A stretch of 64,000 nt of DNA from Telopea speciosissima (taxonomy: Eukaryota; Streptophyta; Magnoliopsida; Proteales; Proteaceae): NCBI RefSeq assembly GCF_018873765.1, contig NC_057926.1:53581378-53645377 (forward strand), in the 5' to 3' direction. Below are positions 34,366 through 45,813 of the stretch, piece by piece. Position 1 is the stretch's first letter; the number at the start of each line of letters is the position of its first letter. The notes under the pieces were generated by a model. The model was not told where the DNA came from, made no database searches, and saw only the letters and a list, made by a program, of their open reading frames with translations. A program made the position numbers and the translations under genes.

Positions 34366-36757
34366 ATGGATGAAACATTTCATCACTGTGGCGCCTCAAA
34401 CAAAGATCCCCACGTTGCTGTCCTGTCGCTCCCATTCTCCAGCCACCCTATGGCTCTCTTCATGCTCGTCCGTCGATTAACTGCCGCCGCTCCAGATGTG
34501 ATGTTCTCATTCTTCGGCACTGCAAAATCCAATGGCCTTATCTTCAAGAACATTGACAATGGCCTTCAGAATCTAAAAGCTTAGGATGTAGATGATGGGA
34601 TACCAGAAAACTACGTATCCACAGGTAAATGGGAGGAGGAAATCGAGTTTTTCATGGCCGCGACCCCGTCTAATTTTAAGAAGGGTATAGAGGTCGCAGT
34701 GGTAGAGAAAGGGAGGAAGATAACATGTTTGATGAGTGATGCTTTCTGGTGCTTTGCTGGGGACATGGCAGAGGAGATGGGGGTTCCTTGGTTGGCGTTC
34801 TATAATGCGGAGGCTTGTGCGCTCGCAACTTATGTCTACACTGACCTGATCTGCTCAACCACAGGAGTTGGTCCAAATGGTAATTATCATCTACTCTTTA
34901 ATTGACTCATTTATTATTATTTCCCCCTTATTTATCATTCTTTTAGGTTACAATCGTGATTTAGAACTTAAAAACGAAAAAAAAAATAAAGTCACATAGA
35001 CTTGGGGTCATTTGATTCATTTTCTTTGTTTGAGCGTTAGGCACTCATAATACCTTGAAAGACTTAAATTGTGATTGAATTTCATTGATTCCTCTCAACA
35101 TGAGTTATGTTTTGGATAAGAGTTCAAATGTGTGGTTACAACAGAAAATATTTTGATAGGTGACATGATTTTTTGTTTTTTAGTTCTAAATCATATATGC
35201 CACCTATTAAGATAGTGGCCGGGTTTTTTCTATGGAGAGAGAAAATAACAAGGTAGATCGAAGAGTTCTATAAAAGAAGAGAGTAGTGATGATCCAAGTG
35301 ACGAGTCAAAATGTAAGGATCCAAGTGAGAGTCCAAGAGGTACAATATGGGAGCAAAGTTTGTACAAGGACTAAGCAAAGAGTCAATTAAGGTGGGTATG
35401 TAGAGTGAATGGAAGATGCGATCGAGAAGGATGTACATGAGTGCTTGGGTTTGGGTGTCAGATTGCAAAGGTTGTACTATTTTCTCTTCTCTTCTCTTCT
35501 CTTAATTTTATAGTAAAAATTAGGGGTTTTGTCGAACCATGCACGTAAATCTCTTGCCTCTTTTTTTATGTATATGCTTGTTTTTCTTTTGTGTTTTTGA
35601 TTGATCTTGCACATATCGATTTTGTTTATTTCTAACATCACAAAGAGAAATTTGAAAATGTTGTTTTCATAACCTCAACATTACCTGAGTCTTCAACCAT
35701 CATATATATTTCTTTAGTAGTCCGCGTCACTAGACCACAAATTAATCGTGTTCAATTCAATGGTATCTATGGAAAATCATTCTTAAAAAGTTTTTTTTGT
35801 GGGATGGATCACTCTTTAACTATGGATGTTTTTTTTAACACAGCCATCACCGGGCGAGAACATGAAACTCTTGGTTTCATTCCAGGAATGTCATCGGTAC
35901 GTATAAGAGATGTGATGATAGATGGAATCATCATAGAGAACTTAGGGTCTACATTCATTAGCATGGTACATCGGATGGCCCAAATGTTGCCGCGTGCAAC
36001 TGCTGTTTTGATCAATACGTACGAGGAACTGAACCCTACGATCATCAAAGAACTCAAATCGAATTTCCAAAAATGCCTTTCACTTGCACCCTTCACACTT
36101 GACTACCCACCACCGTCCGATTCGGATACTACTGGTTGCCTTACTTGGCTGGACAAGCAGAAACCTTCGTCTGTAGGATATATTAGCTTTGGCACAGTAG
36201 GGACATTGCCAGCATATGAGTTGGAAGCATTAGCAGAAGGATTAGAAGGTAGTGGAACACCCTTTCTGTGGTCTCTCAAAGATAAGCTGAAGGAACAATT
36301 ACCGGTTAGTTTCCTAAACAGGACAAGGGAGTGGGGACTCATAGTCCCATGGGCTCCTCAGTTTCGTGTCCTACAACACACAGCGGTAGGTGTGTTCATG
36401 ACACATTGTGGATGGAATTCAGTATTAGAGAGTATCTTGGGTGGGGTTCCTGTGATCGGCCGTCCGATTTTCGGAGACCAACCCTTGAACTTACGGTTTA
36501 TTTCGGACGTATGGGGGGGTTTTGGAATTAGAATTGATAATGGGGTCTTTACCAAAGATGGAGTAATTAAAGGACTAGAATTGATTTTGTTCAATGAGGA
36601 AGGAAAGAAAATGATGGAGAAGGTTCAAGCCTTTAGAAAGCTTGCAGAAAAGGCAATTGAAAGTGACGGTAGCTCCACTATGAGTTTCAAGGCACTGACC
36701 TTACAAATAGTCTCTTCTACCAAACCGCCATCCTATATGGATGACGATCACCTTTGA
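34366..36757 (+). pseudogene. UGT78-type glycosyltransferase, one nonsense codon (copy C)
   Basis: Exons 34366-34879 and 35844-36757 flank a 964-bp GT-AG phase-1 intron and together give 475 codons with every UGT78 landmark. These include catalytic-His region FSSHPMALF, MSDAFWCFAGD, FLWSLKDKLKEQ, and a PSPG box [10 protein letters not shown] ... IFGDQ with Gln last (codon 36479-36481). The single defect is TAG at 34582-34584 (codon 73), where the left copy and the 13897 copy have a Tyr codon (TAT). No other break was seen, so loss looks recent, or the stop could be an assembly or allele difference. Copy C carries a longer C-terminal tail (SYMDDDHL) than the 13897 gene. Confidence 0.9.
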
Positions 36758-37109
36758 TACGATGGGACACATATTCTATGAATGATGAGATCCATGTAAG
36801 GTGACACCCCCACGTGGGGGAGTTGATTCCAACTCAAAATTAATAGTCACTTAAGTTCGAAGCTTAATTTGCTTGGTCTCGATTTGTATTTTAGATTTGT
36901 TGGAAATCAGAATTTTCTGCGGGTACATATGCATGGTCGTGGTTTGTATCTTGATAAAGACCCTCTTTAGCATATAATAAATAAATTTACTTAATATTTT
37001 CTTTTGGGTGCAGCCAAACAGACGTACCACTCACTTGATTCATTATGTGCCCTAACCATACTCTATCATATTAATATGATATCTATATCTATCTATCTAT
37101 TATATAAAA

Positions 37110-37289
37110 GTAGGGAGAAAGTTCTCTGTCTGGACCGGAGTGTGGCCTATGCCAACATTTCCATGAGTCTATCTCTCTCCTCCTCATTTGAAGACACCTC
37201 TGTCCCCTTGTTTTAAGGAGCTAGGGAGAGATAGACACATGGGAGTGTTGATGTAGGCCACACTCTGGGTCATAAAACTACTTCCCATA
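37110..37289. mobile_element. Foldback MITE, second copy of the 8045-8222 element
   Basis: Same inverted arms (GGGAGAAAGTTCTCTGTC and GGAGTGTGGCCTA with complements) and same flanking (TATC)n tract as at 8045-8222. The copy arose by the segmental duplication. Confidence 0.7.
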
Positions 37290-37435
37290 AATGTATGAAT
37301 GATATTTTGAATTTTTGATATATTTTTTTCATTTGATAAAAATTCTCATCCTTTAATTAATGGATATATTTTTAGGTAAAAGGTATTATATATGGTCGTA
37401 GACATACATGATCATGTCTTCAACCTAAACATGCT

Positions 37436-37624
37436 CCAAAAGGATTCTGTCCAGCACCCTACCCAGACTGCATGTGCAGCGCCAGACTTGTTGAGACTTG
37501 AAAAGACCGCCTCACCCCTGCTCGGGCAAGGCGGTTGAGCAGGGATGAGGTGGTCTTTTCACGTCTCACTGTATCCAGTGCTGCTCATGTAGCCCAGGCA
37601 AGGTGCTGGACAGGAGCCGAGTCT
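37436..37624. mobile_element. Mutator-type foldback MITE with TSD
   Basis: The direct repeat CTAAACATGCT occurs at 37425-37435 and 37623-37633, so the insert is 187-189 bp depending on how much of the 11-bp repeat is TSD. Inverted arms start GGATTCTGTCCAGCACC and end GGTGCTGGACAGGAGCC. The central part (37499-37562) is a palindrome with AAAAGACCGCCTCACCCC and GATGAGGTGGTCTTTT, related to the core of the elements at 5416 and 10796 although the ends differ. Confidence 0.83.
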
Positions 37625-37689
37625 AAACATGCTACGAAGATTAAAAACAAGTGTTAGGGAAATGATCAATTTGGAAGACCTTTTGTAAA

Positions 37690-37860
37690 AACCAGGATTC
37701 AAATCCTCTCCTACACGAGTGCCTCTCCAACAGGCATCTGACAGCTGGGCTAGAATGATGCACACTCTGGCACACATCCCAGTGCCACTGCGCATTATGT
37801 CAGCCCAGCCATTGGATTGCGCATGGAGAGGCACCCACGGGAGAGGATCTGTAAACCATA
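37690..37860. repeat. Foldback repeat (hairpin)
   Basis: Arms with CCTCTCCTACACGAGTGCCTCTCC and, inverted, GGAGAGGCACCCACGGGAGAGG enclose a CACTCTGGCACACATCCCAGTGCCACTG centre, also partly palindromic. It is probably a MITE; TSD not identified. Confidence 0.6.
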
Positions 37861-38009
37861 TTACTTGTGCATTCCCAACTACCACTTAGTACCAAAACAC
37901 ACGTACCCTGAAAAATAAAGGTGACATTTAAGGCATGTTTTCTCTAAGGCTCACCAATCAAGTGGTTTAGGTTCTTAATTAAAGAAGGTTGAGAAACGCC
38001 TCCACCAAG

Positions 38010-38470
38010 GGATTTATTTAAAGTCTGTAAAGAAGTTTTTTCACAAATGAACCAAAGAAACTCCCTTAGCTAGAACATGAGCTTCACTGTTCCTAGAACG
38101 GGCGGGGGACAAAACAAAACCTAACACTAACAAAGCTATTATACAGCAAATGAAGTCCTCTACGAAAATGCTTGTCGCCCAATTAGTTGCTGCAGTAGAA
38201 CCATTAAGACAAGAAACAAGACCTAATGAATCAGAAATAAAGATTTTGAAGAGATAAAATGTTGGCCAACAGTAAACCGTCTCTTAGAGCTTCAGCTTCC
38301 TTAGATGAAGCAGAAAAACTTCTCCCAGATTTGTAATTGGCAGCAACAAAATCGTATTTGAAGCCACAAATGGTTACACCCCTACCACTACAAGAAGAGT
38401 TAATTTTCCAGGCTCCATCAGAATTGAAGGAATAATAAAATGGGTACCAAGCAAAGAAGGGACAACCGAT
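38010..38470 (-). pseudogene. LINE-type RNase H fragment
   Basis: The minus strand from about 38440 reads FNSDGAWKINSSC, then GRGVTICGFKYDFVAA and FSASSKEAEALRDGLLLAN, an RVT_3-type RNase H as found at the end of plant L1 ORF2. A stop near 38250 interrupts it. No reverse transcriptase is adjacent, so it is a 5'-truncated or decayed LINE fragment. Confidence 0.65.
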
Positions 38471-39544
38471 AAAGAGGCAGGATTAGTATGGTACTTATGC
38501 TGATTCCTATTAATACTCAGACTTCCTTCCTTTGTAAATTAAATGAAGGGATGGTTTAATATGATTCCTATTATTACTCAACTCAAGGTTCTATTCTTGA
38601 TGTTTGGGGTCGGGGAAACGGTACTGAATTTTGGTGTGCCTTAAAGACGAATGATTCTTGTAAAGCACTAAAGCCTATAGGTGAAATGAAAATGGGGAAG
38701 TTTTCTCTGTGCAAAAGCGTGGCTCCTGTGCACACCTGGGAGCCAATGGAAGAGTGTTTATGAGCATCAAGTGGGACATCTTTTGCACTTTTTTTTTTTT
38801 GTGGGGGGGGGGGGGGAGGGAGGGGCGATCATTTCACGCTCATGTGTCTGGACGCAGGATGTACACTCGTTCTTTTGGTATAATATATTCACCCATGTGA
38901 TCTAGTTATTATCTCTCTCCTCCCCTTCCGTTGTCGTACATCTGGTATATGTTTTATGAATTCCATCCAACTACCATAATCCGTGGAGATTCTCTCTTCA
39001 CTATAGGTGAAAGAAAATTCGGTCTAAAATAAAATATTTCATGTTATTCAAATAGGTCAATTTTTAGCATATGATATTCTTTCGAATGGGACCCATCTAG
39101 AAATGTGCTATATCTTCTCAACATCAGCCACATCAAAACTGGTCCGGTCCAGTTGGTTTGACCCAAATTCCTAGGACCCAATCATTAAAATCGGTGGATC
39201 AATCCAGTTGATTGATTTTTGTCTCTTAAGAAACCCCATAAATTGATACAATGGGTTTCATAAAAGCTTTATACACACCTCCTAACGTGTCAAATAATTT
39301 GTAATTTTATTTTAGAAAAATGATCTTTGAAAGTCAACGTTACCCTGTTCCTAGACACAAAGGAGTGTAAATTAAATTATTACCCCGCCCCCCATGAAAA
39401 GCTATATCTTACCCTTGTTAATTAGTTTGTTACTTCTATTGGGCTGGCCTTGAGGACCAAGATCTTCTCTTCTTCTTATGCTCATTCAGGTACAGTCATT
39501 CTATGGAAGGACATCCACCTCAACTCATCCCCTTCCAAGCACAA
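38471..39544. other. Intergenic, no gene recognised
   Basis: Mostly AT-rich. About 38705-38875 may be a foldback with CACGCTCATGTGTCTGGACGC near its right end, and contains a G run at about 38802-38815. No exon seen. Confidence 0.4.
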
Positions 39545-39730
39545 TTTGGATCCTCTACTATCAAGCTGCCTGGCAAGACCGTGATGCGCAGACACAACAA
39601 GGCAAGAAATGACCGCCTTACCCCTGCCCGAACGCCTTGCCCAAATGAAAGTAAGGTGGCCATTTCCCGCCTTACTATGTCTACGCAGCACGGTCCTGCC
39701 GGGCAGCTCAACAATAGAGGATGAGGATCC
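39545..39730. mobile_element. Foldback MITE with shared palindromic core
   Basis: It starts TTTGGATCCTCTACTATCAAG, close to the TTTGGATCCTCTGCTG at the left end of the 1.13-kb element at 11505, and ends AATAGAGGATGAGGATCC. Inner arms contain GCTGCC(T)GGCAAGACCGTG and its complement. The core 39604-39669 contains GAAATGACCGCCTTACCCC and GTAAGGTGGCCATTTC. Length is 186 bp. No clear TSD. Confidence 0.72.
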
Positions 39731-40036
39731 CTCCCAGCATGGTTTTGTAGATTTAATTGATGAGGCCTAAATGGGTATCCAACAAATTTGGAGACAAAAT
39801 TTTTGTGCTACACTACTACAAGGCTGGTAGCCAAGGAAATTGAATCTTAAAAGGTATTTTAGAAAATAATAAAACCAATGAGGGTATTAATTATAAACCC
39901 AAAGGGAAAAAGAATTATTCCATTTCCTTGGCTGTTAGCCTTGTAGTAGGAAGCGGCAAAACTTTTTCCTAACTTTGGGGTGATTTGGTTGGGGCCGTAG
40001 TAAAAATGGATTTTTGCATACGAGAGAAAGGAATAC

Positions 40037-40318
40037 TAAGGATGTAAATGGATCGGACTCAGCTCGAATAGTGCTATATCCGCATCCGCATCCGCATCCG
40101 CATCCGATTAGCTTTTGGATTGATTCAGATAATGCTAAACGGATACGGACAAGGATACAGATCGGATATTTTATCCGTTTACATGTAAATGTAGTTTTCC
40201 GGATACCTTTAGCCTATCTGTATCCACATCCGTTTAGCTTTCAGACGGATTCAAATAGTGCTAAACGGATACGAATACGGATACAGAAATAAATTTTGAC
40301 TATTCATTTACAACCCTA
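40037..40318. mobile_element. hAT-like MITE, copy 2
   Basis: The 282-bp element starts TAAGGATGTAAA and ends TTTACAACCCTA, with AGGAATAC (40029-40036) and AAGAATAC (40319-40326) as an 8-bp TSD with one mismatch. It is homologous along its length to 5827-6090 and carries an extra (GCATCC)n expansion near 40081-40106. Confidence 0.82.
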
Positions 40319-40326
40319 AAGAATAC

Positions 40327-42784
40327 TAGGATCTTTCGCAGTATATATATCTAAAATGACCATTTCATCTCCCATGAAATAATTTTTTTCTATTTTTACA
40401 TTGGACTCTCTCCTTTTAATTATAATGTAAAAGAAGAAAGAAGAGAGGTTGAAGGGACCATGCAAAGACAAAACCGAAGTCCATATTTTATTGCAAACCA
40501 ATATTATGTTTATTTATGTGAAGGAGATGGGGGGAGAAGGCATGTTGTTTGCACCCGGTGGAATGAATTGTTTGCGGCAGACAAAGAATGCCGTACTACG
40601 CATTTTATTCTGCTTGTCCCATAACTTCATATCTAATTTCATTAATTTCTTTTGTCTTCTCTGCTTTGGTGGACTAATTACATTCCTATTTGCCTGTTGA
40701 GATTGAGAAAGAAGACGAAACTATAAAGCATTAAAGTCCGGAATTTGCTCTTTTGGCCATCCTCCTATCTCCTTGTCTTTCCACTGCTTCAACTCCACCA
40801 TTGCCGACTTATCTTCAAAGATCTCATCTTGATTATTGCTTTGTTGCTGGTTTCCCAATAAATATGAACAGCTCGATCTTTAGTACCAGATTCTAAAAGC
40901 CTAACACATCCAACAATAATAATAATAGTTCCACCTTGTCTACTGTGTAGTAGTTTTGTTTAGTATGGAATAGGAGATAGGCACAACATTATATATAAAG
41001 AGATGGGGGGGGGTGATCAATAAGATGATCGATAACTAAGATCCCGGCCCGCACATCCAGGGAAGTTGTTCTCAAAAAGCTTTCAATTCCTACTCCCTTA
41101 AAAACCACTACTGTGGCACACCCTCCTTTTAATTAGGTTTAGCATTCCACCCTGTATTCTGTATTAGTTGTTATGTTTCACACACTTTACCAAAAGAAAC
41201 AGCCTATATATATGGTCTTCAATCCAACACTATTACTTTGGATTGTCTACTTGTCTTCTACTTCCGAACTTTGTCTCTACAGAATCTTCTGCCTTAGGGT
41301 TGATATAATTTATGCACGAAAGAGGCACTCTACACTACTATAACTCTGCAGTCAATAATTGTGTCTTCCCTCCTTGAAAATTGTTGCTATTATAAACATA
41401 GAAGATTTTTAATTTTACGGAGGCAGACTGTAATTTCACACGCTCCTGTATCTGGGCACAGGATCCACGAGACCTGCAGACCGTGTTCTTTTCCATATAT
41501 ATAGTGCTTAGGTTTTCTACCTGCTATCTATCTCTCTCCTTGGGGCAAAGATGTCATTTCCTATGAGGAGGAGAAAGAGAGGGGGAGGTGCTAGCACACC
41601 CTGTACTCCTGCGAAGGAAACAATACATATATATATTGTCCATGTCATAGAAGACCCTTCTAGGCATCACTATGTTATGCCTAGCTAGTGAATTATAACA
41701 CTTCACTATTTATCACTTGGCAAAACATGAATTGGTCTATGTGATAGAGGACCCCACAAATATTTATTTCAATAACTAAATTTTTGTTCAAATAAACAAA
41801 GAAAATTGTTTAGACTCATATTCAAAGTTTTAATAAAATTATCAAAATGCCATCAAATGAGATAAATATAAAATACAAAAAAGTATCTTTTGTAAATTTA
41901 GCTGCTATCTCTACTCGTTCTAATCTAAAATTGTACCAATTAGATGCTTGCGTAGGCGTGAACATAGCAAAAAAATTTGCTGCTGTCCGGGCTCACAACC
42001 GAGGGAAATGGGATGGATAATTCACTATCCTCTTGGGTTCACAAATATCCTCCTAGGTTTTAATACTGTAGTTTGTAGCCCAATCCAGTCCTTAATTATT
42101 TGCATCCTCATACTCCAGATTTTCTTACTTATTTATGAGGCTGAGATCCCATATCAGATCAGATCCGATCAGTGTACGTGTTTTTAGGTTTAATTATTAA
42201 TCTTTTTGGTAAAGAGGTTTAATTATTAATGGTGCCATAATTTTTGTGTATTACGAGAGAATGCCACTGTTTAAGTTAATTAAGGTCTGGCCAAGTAGCA
42301 GCAAGCGTGCGTAATCGGAGACTGTGAGGGCCAGGATCGAGCAAAGACAAGAGGCCTTTGGAGGACTATTTCAATTTACTTATGTTTTTAAAAAAATCAC
42401 TGTAGCAGCACTCCCTCGGGCTCAAGATCAAGGTCAACCGCAAACAAATTTTGCTTATATGGTGGAACTTACAACGTAACAGTCACAACTCACAAGGATT
42501 GTCTACTTACTTTCATGGTAATCTAGGTATTAAATATTACATTTATGGGCAAAACTTTCTTAAATAGGTCACTTTGAATCATGGTTTTAGTAATTGGTAT
42601 CGGATCGGGTGTATTGGTTGACTCTGATATTGATACCTGGCCGAAATGAGAACGCTGGAGCATCTATGGTAGGAATTTCAATATGGGAGCTAGAGATGCA
42701 TCCCAAGAGGGAGCGGGAGCAGGATTCATTCTGGAGAGGGATAGAGAGAAAAATAGAGACGGAGAAGGGCCAAGGGAAATTTTT

Positions 42785-42832
<48 letters not shown>

Positions 42833-42843
42833 GAGTTGCCGGA
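40327..42843. other. Intergenic, no gene recognised
   Basis: No exon or RNA gene recognised. It includes a possible foldback at about 41430-41625, and a (TG)n followed by (GA)n microsatellite at about 42785-42831 that creates spurious ORFs on both strands. About 42580-42640 resembles a dispersed GGTATCGGATCGGGT repeat also present near 5706 and 33940. Confidence 0.45.
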
Positions 42844-42987
42844 GCAGTGCGGTAGTGCTAGGTGGGGATGCCGATACGTGGCAGCTTGGACATCCAACAG
42901 TCCGAGTTCAACATAGTCAATGAGCTCGGACCATTGGATGTCTGAGCTGCCACATGTCGGCATCTCCACCTAGCACTGCCGCACTGC
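42844..42987. repeat. Near-perfect hairpin (family B), 144 bp
   Basis: The arm GCAGTGCGGTAGTGCTAGG with GGATGCCGATACGTGGCAGC and GGACATCCAA is followed by its inverted copy ending CTAGCACTGCCGCACTGC, with a loop around CCGAGTTCAACATAGTC. It is homologous to the hairpin at 10655-10998. It is probably a MITE; a small-RNA precursor is possible but unsupported. Confidence 0.75.
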
Positions 42988-44652
42988 CAAGTTTTAGGGA
43001 ATTGAAAAGGATAATTTTTCATGCAAGGGAGTTGCAGGGCGCGGTAGGTGAGGGCCGGGCAGTCTTTTACCTTCTCTAGACCAGATTCAATCAATTCTTG
43101 TGCGACAGTACGCGTTCGAGTCTCTCTCCTATTGGGGGTACAATGTCTTGTATTCCATCACTTGCATTTGTGGGCTGATTCTAAAGAGTCGTTAATAGGT
43201 CGTAGGGCTCAAGGCCGAGAGGAATCGGCCCACCTTTCATGTTATCTTAGTTACTAGGGACTCGATGAACTGACGGGTCCATGGCCGGGTTCGGGGGCGG
43301 TAGCTCCAGAACTAAAATTTTGTAGGTTTACTTGGGTACTTTAGTAATATGTGCTTGTGTAGGGTTTCGCTATATAATTGTAGCAAGATGGTTTTCTCTG
43401 TAATTTGAAAGATGTGTGAAGACGAGCAACTGCAACCTTACCTTATTCTCCATTAATAATAAAGCATGTGTTACCAAAAAAATAAATAATAAAGCATATG
43501 TCATCTTATTATGGACGTATAAGCAATCTTGTCGAACAACATAAATTATCATGTTTTTCTAGTAGGATTGTTCATTGCAATTTAGCATCTTTGACGAAAT
43601 GGCATGTGGTTGTCTAAGAAGATGGATATGATGCCTTCCGCAGACTGAGCCATGTTAAGTGAGAGGAGTTCCAGTTGAGTTATGTCAATGAAACGGATGC
43701 CAGTGATGGAAGCGCTAAGCAATTCAATGAGAGAGCATTGAAGCTTGCGAAATTAGGAGTCCTCATGAAAAGAACGGTGACGGAAAGGAGATCATTTAAA
43801 ACAATCAAGAGCTTCTCAAGCTCAATCGTTGAAACTATTTAACTGACAACCAGGGCTAGAATGAACACCAGTGCTGCTTTCTTCGACATCCTTTTCTTCT
43901 TTCACTCTTTCGCCAAAATGGGTTGAACGAGGGTGTGGATTTGTAGAGGTGGGGCGGGGAAGCCAGAGGTGACAAGGGTGTTTATCTCTCGGGAGGCAAA
44001 GGTATAGGGGCAGGACACGGGAGGGTCAAGAAGAGAGAGGGGCAGCCGGTGAGGGTGGGATGAGGGTGGGAAAGAGCAAGGTTGTAAGGGTAGGGGGGGG
44101 GGGGGGGGGGGATGGAGTAGCCTAATCGTATTTATTTTATAGAAAAAATATTTAATGGAGCTAATTCTCTAGGCAATCGAAAAAAGGTGGATTTTTTTTT
44201 GGGTAATAGCATTTTATTTAGTAACATGAAAACTCATAGTTGAACATTACTAAACTCCAAGATCTATGGATCAGAATAAGATGGATCAACTCAAATATTT
44301 CAGATCATATGGGTTCCAAATTTTTAGATTCAAAATTTAATTTAAACAGAATTTGTGCAGTAACAATAAGGACCTTTGGGGGAAAAAAATTTGATAGAAA
44401 ACCTTTGAAAATTCAGGACTATGGAAAAATATACAATAGTTATTAAAATACCACAAGCAAGCATGGAGAATTAGGCTGACATTAATTTTGACATGTGGCT
44501 AATCAAGTCCATGTACTAATCAGAATTATGACATCATGTTCATGTGGGACAATGAGAATGTTTGGTAATTAGAATGATTTTTCTTCCTATTTAACGCACA
44601 AAGCAACTTAATTAATACTTAAATCCATCTTGCTTTTGCTAGCCAAGAAATC
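42988..44652. other. Intergenic, no gene recognised
   Basis: No exon recognised. A G run lies at about 44092-44110. The final few hundred bases form the upstream region of the GATA gene. Confidence 0.45.
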
Positions 44653-44659
44653 TATAAAA
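44653..44659 (+). promoter_or_regulatory. Probable TATA box of the GATA gene
   Basis: TATAAAA lies 193 bases before the ATG at 44852. A CT-repeat tract (about 44689-44701) follows within the presumed 5' UTR, as is common in plant leaders. Position and sequence fit a core promoter; the transcription start was not determined. Confidence 0.6.
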
Positions 44660-44851
44660 TGAATGGTGCAAAAATCGCCAAACCCTACTCTCTCTCTCTC
44701 TGGCTCGCTTGCTTTACGCTATTGGTCTGTGTTTGTTACTGTGTTCGCAGCCTTTTGCTTTGCTCTTGCATTTTTGACTCCTGAGTTCTGAGACCGAATC
44801 ACTTTTCTCATCCTAGTGAGCGGTGAATCCATGCTTCTGCAATAGAAAAAC

Positions 44852-45813
44852 ATGGGCTCAGGTTCGGATTCTCACCATCACCATCACCATCACCATCACC
44901 ATCAGTATCGTCATTACCATCGAAAACCTTCTCCAGGGCAGGAACGGGATAGTGATCCCCACTTTCTTGAGGAAAACCCAAAACCGAAGCTAAGCTTACA
45001 GGGAATGGAGAACCCAATAAGAGTAACTTCACCAGGAAAAGAGGGAGAAATGTTTGGGGTGTTAACGGGGAAGAGACATATGATAGATGATGATGATGGT
45101 CAGGATCAGGTGGTGGCCACCTCAACCGCAAGAATCTGTGCCGATTGCAAGACCTCCAAAACCCCTTTATGGAGAAGTGGCCCTCATGGTCCCAAGGTAC
45201 ACTATGTACCTTCATTTGAAGCTTCCTTTTACTTTCTCTTTTCATGTATGAAAAAGGGTTTATGGAAAAGGGTTTTCTCCCCCTCCGTCTCCCTTTTACC
45301 TTCGGGTTCGGATTCTCTATCCATGTGGGGTGCCACCCCACATGGTGAGAGCCAATGAAATAGAATCTCTACCCCATCTGACATAGGGTAAAGGGCATCA
45401 GATGGATAGAGATTTCATTTCATTAGCCCTCCCCATGTGGGGTGATCCAGAAACTCTGTTCCCTTTATGTTACAATTCTCAAAATGGGTTATTTAGTTCT
45501 TTGCCTAAGGATTTAGATTCTCAGATTTTAAATCCCAATGTAAAAATGTAGTGTATTTATTCAATTATTTTCTGTTCTTATGTTTTTGCAGTCCTTGTGT
45601 AATGCTTGTGGGATAAGATACAGGAAGAGGAGGAGAAGAGAATTTGAATTTCTCAAAATGGGTAAAGATATCTCCATGAAGGAGAAGAAGAATGGACACG
45701 TAGTTGATGAAGAGGGAGAACTACTTGTCTTACAGGGAAAATTTGCAGGAAAAGAAGAAGCAGAGGCAGCTCTTTTGCTAATGGCTTTGTCTTGTGGGCT
45801 TTGTGTTCGTTGA
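44852..45813 (+). CDS. B-class GATA transcription factor with LLM motif
   Basis: Exon 1 (44852-45196, 115 codons) and exon 2 (45592-45813) are joined by a phase-0 GT-AG intron (395 bp) to give 188 aa. The single plant-type GATA zinc finger is split by the intron: Cys96, Cys99, Cys118, Cys121 in the C-X2-C-X18-C-X2-C pattern (ICADCKTSKTPLWRSGPHGPK / SLCNACGIRYRKRRRR). The C terminus has EAALLLMALSCG, the LLM (Leu-Leu-Met, 177-179) signature of B-GATAs such as GATA15/16/17, nuclear DNA-binding regulators of greening, germination and hormone responses. Residues 8-17 are ten histidines from a (CACCAT)5 repeat. A hairpin MITE sits in the intron. The exact paralog (GATA15, 16 or 17) is not resolved. 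Confidence 0.93.
45320..45445. repeat. Hairpin MITE within the GATA intron
   Basis: AATGAAATAGAATCTCTACC (45353 on) pairs with its near-complement ending TTTCATTTCATT (45424), and CCATGTGGGGTG blocks occur on both sides (45320, 45434). It lies fully within the intron and does not touch the splice sites. TSD not identified. Confidence 0.65.

Larger units (their letters stand above)
31898..37372 (+). repeat. Segmental duplication, right copy (copy C)
   Basis: Collinear with 3158-8307. It lacks the five small insertions of the left copy and keeps the full UGT78 gene with its intron. It therefore serves as the empty-site reference for the left copy. About 32110-34330 holds no recognised exon. 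T runs are present near 33700 and 34060. Confidence 0.88.

Noticed and set aside
42664-42969. ORFs of about 70-100 codons on both strands
   Set aside because: They are produced by the (TG)n(GA)n microsatellite and the adjacent hairpin.
42844-42987. MicroRNA precursor
   Set aside because: The whole unit pairs end to end and has a sister copy at 10655, which fits a MITE better; no known miRNA sequence was recognised.
44808-45341. 177-codon minus-strand ORF
   Set aside because: It is a shadow of the GATA exon 1 on the opposite strand; the plus strand shows the complete zinc finger and correct splice sites.
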